Shown in pieces: positions 22,106 to 22,616 of a stretch of 22,616 nt of DNA. Below the pieces are notes generated by a model, which was not told the origin of the DNA, searched no databases, and saw only the letters and a program-made list of their open reading frames with translations. The DNA comes from Pyrinomonadaceae bacterium (GTDB lineage: Bacteria > Acidobacteriota > Blastocatellia > Pyrinomonadales > Pyrinomonadaceae), in NCBI GenBank assembly GCA_025937955.1, contig JAICQI010000007.1, forward strand, positions 1-22,616. The letters are read 5' to 3'. The translations under genes and the position numbers were made by a program. Each line of letters starts with the position of its first letter. Positions within the stretch are counted from its first letter, which is position 1.

Positions 22106-22616
22106 AGTTCGCCGAATAATGCCGCCGCAAAATAGGTTCACTATCGGAAAGATTACCTATGATGTTGATCCTTGCAGCGTAGGTCGCGAGCCTCAAGGCG
22201 AGTTAACGGGCAAGGGCGCGATCCGATTCATTCGCGAGCGAGGACTACGAGAACTTAGCATCCTGGATATGTGCTGCGGTGTCGGGGTTATCGGTCTCAC
22301 AATCTTTTCCGAGCTCCGCGCTGAATCGATCGTAACGAAAGCCGGCTTTGCTGATATCAATATTTTCAACCTTAACTCTTTCCAGCGGACTCTGAAAATC
22401 AATAATCTCGATCACTTAATCGGGACGGAAATAAACTACTGGCTTTCTGACAGCTTGAAAAATGTCCCATCAGATCAAAAATTTGACCTAATCGTTTCTA
22501 ACCCGCCGCACTTTTTCTCCCAAGATCATACAGAGAACTTACTTATACCCAGCCGGCTAGCTATGTACGATGCCAATTGGAGCTTCCATAAATCCTTCTA
22601 CAGCCGCTGCCATGAA
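22062..22616 (+). CDS. Class I SAM-dependent methyltransferase, 3' end beyond the window
   Basis: The frame is open from ATG 22062 to the last base (185 codons, no stop), so only the N-terminal part is present. It begins 'MKQLIKSAFNTMGYEVRRIM', an amphipathic start frequent in glycan-cluster methyltransferases. It then has SAM motif I 'LDMCCGVGVIGLTIF' (68-82) and motif IV 'FDLIVSNPPHFF' (141-152). The NPP(H/Y) motif is typical of enzymes that methylate nitrogen, such as HemK/PrmA/RsmC relatives, and also occurs in some other class I enzymes. The acidic residue expected after motif I is in 'GFADINIFNL'. A strong AGGAGG 5 nt upstream fixes the start despite the 44-nt overlap with the upstream gene. 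Its position suggests a role in glycan decoration, but a protein or RNA substrate cannot be excluded. Confidence 0.8.
   Translation, partial: MKQLIKSAFNTMGYEVRRIMPPQNRFTIGKITYDVDPCSVGREPQGELTGKGAIRFIRERGLRELSILDMCCGVGVIGLTIFSELRAESIVTKAGFADINIFNLNSFQRTLKINNLDHLIGTEINYWLSDSLKNVPSDQKFDLIVSNPPHFFSQDHTENLLIPSRLAMYDANWSFHKSFYSRCHE

Overview
The window looks like a chromosomal segment of a Gram-negative soil-type bacterium, most likely an acidobacterium of the Blastocatellia/Pyrinomonadaceae sort. This placement is inference. It rests on the mix of a DUF11/HYR/PxKF surface protein, a secreted S74 'VGIGT' protein, families of palindromic intergenic repeats, moderate GC content and an ABC-transporter polysaccharide locus. 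No rRNA, tRNA, transposase, integrase, phage structural operon or CRISPR array is visible.

Left part (1-6510): two secreted proteins on the + strand, a multi-domain HYR-type adhesin-like protein (147-2708) and a parallel beta-helix protein (2907-3845), each with its own Shine-Dalgarno sequence and each followed by a hairpin. A repeat-rich 0.8-kb gap follows (3846-4689). It holds CTCAGAGT/CGAAAAGTCTC modules, a 21-bp inverted repeat and a 203-bp nested palindrome. A secreted protein with a C-terminal S74 self-cleaving chaperone domain (6510-4690, minus strand) reads towards this gap and stops at a strong intrinsic terminator.

Middle (6511-7057): a divergent intergenic region with a small, apparently frameshifted secreted-peptide gene and a plausible sigma-70-type promoter.

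Right part (7058-22616, all +): a surface-glycan biosynthesis and export cluster that runs off the window. In order it holds an ABC-2 permease (Wzm-like), an ATPase with a C-terminal Wzt_C-like domain, a sugar C-methyltransferase, a decayed gene remnant, two tandem paralogous glycosyltransferase-like proteins (the second fused to a methyltransferase-like domain), two GT4 glycosyltransferases, a second copy of the nested palindrome, an RmlC-type epimerase, a GDP-mannose 4,6-dehydratase, a GT2 glycosyltransferase, a NodU/CmcH-type carbamoyltransferase, another GT2 and the start of a methyltransferase. Together they suggest a heteropolysaccharide or O-antigen-like glycan that contains 6-deoxy sugars, is decorated by C-methylation, further methylation and carbamoylation, and is exported by the ABC route. 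No initiating glycosyltransferase, ligase or 4-ketoreductase lies in the window, so the cluster is incomplete here.

The points most worth a second look are: the nested palindromic repeat whose sub-hairpins carry GNRA-type loops and which supplies a gene's stop codon; the tandem CG[IV]xxY paralogs with a methyltransferase fusion; and two broken genes inside or beside the glycan operon.
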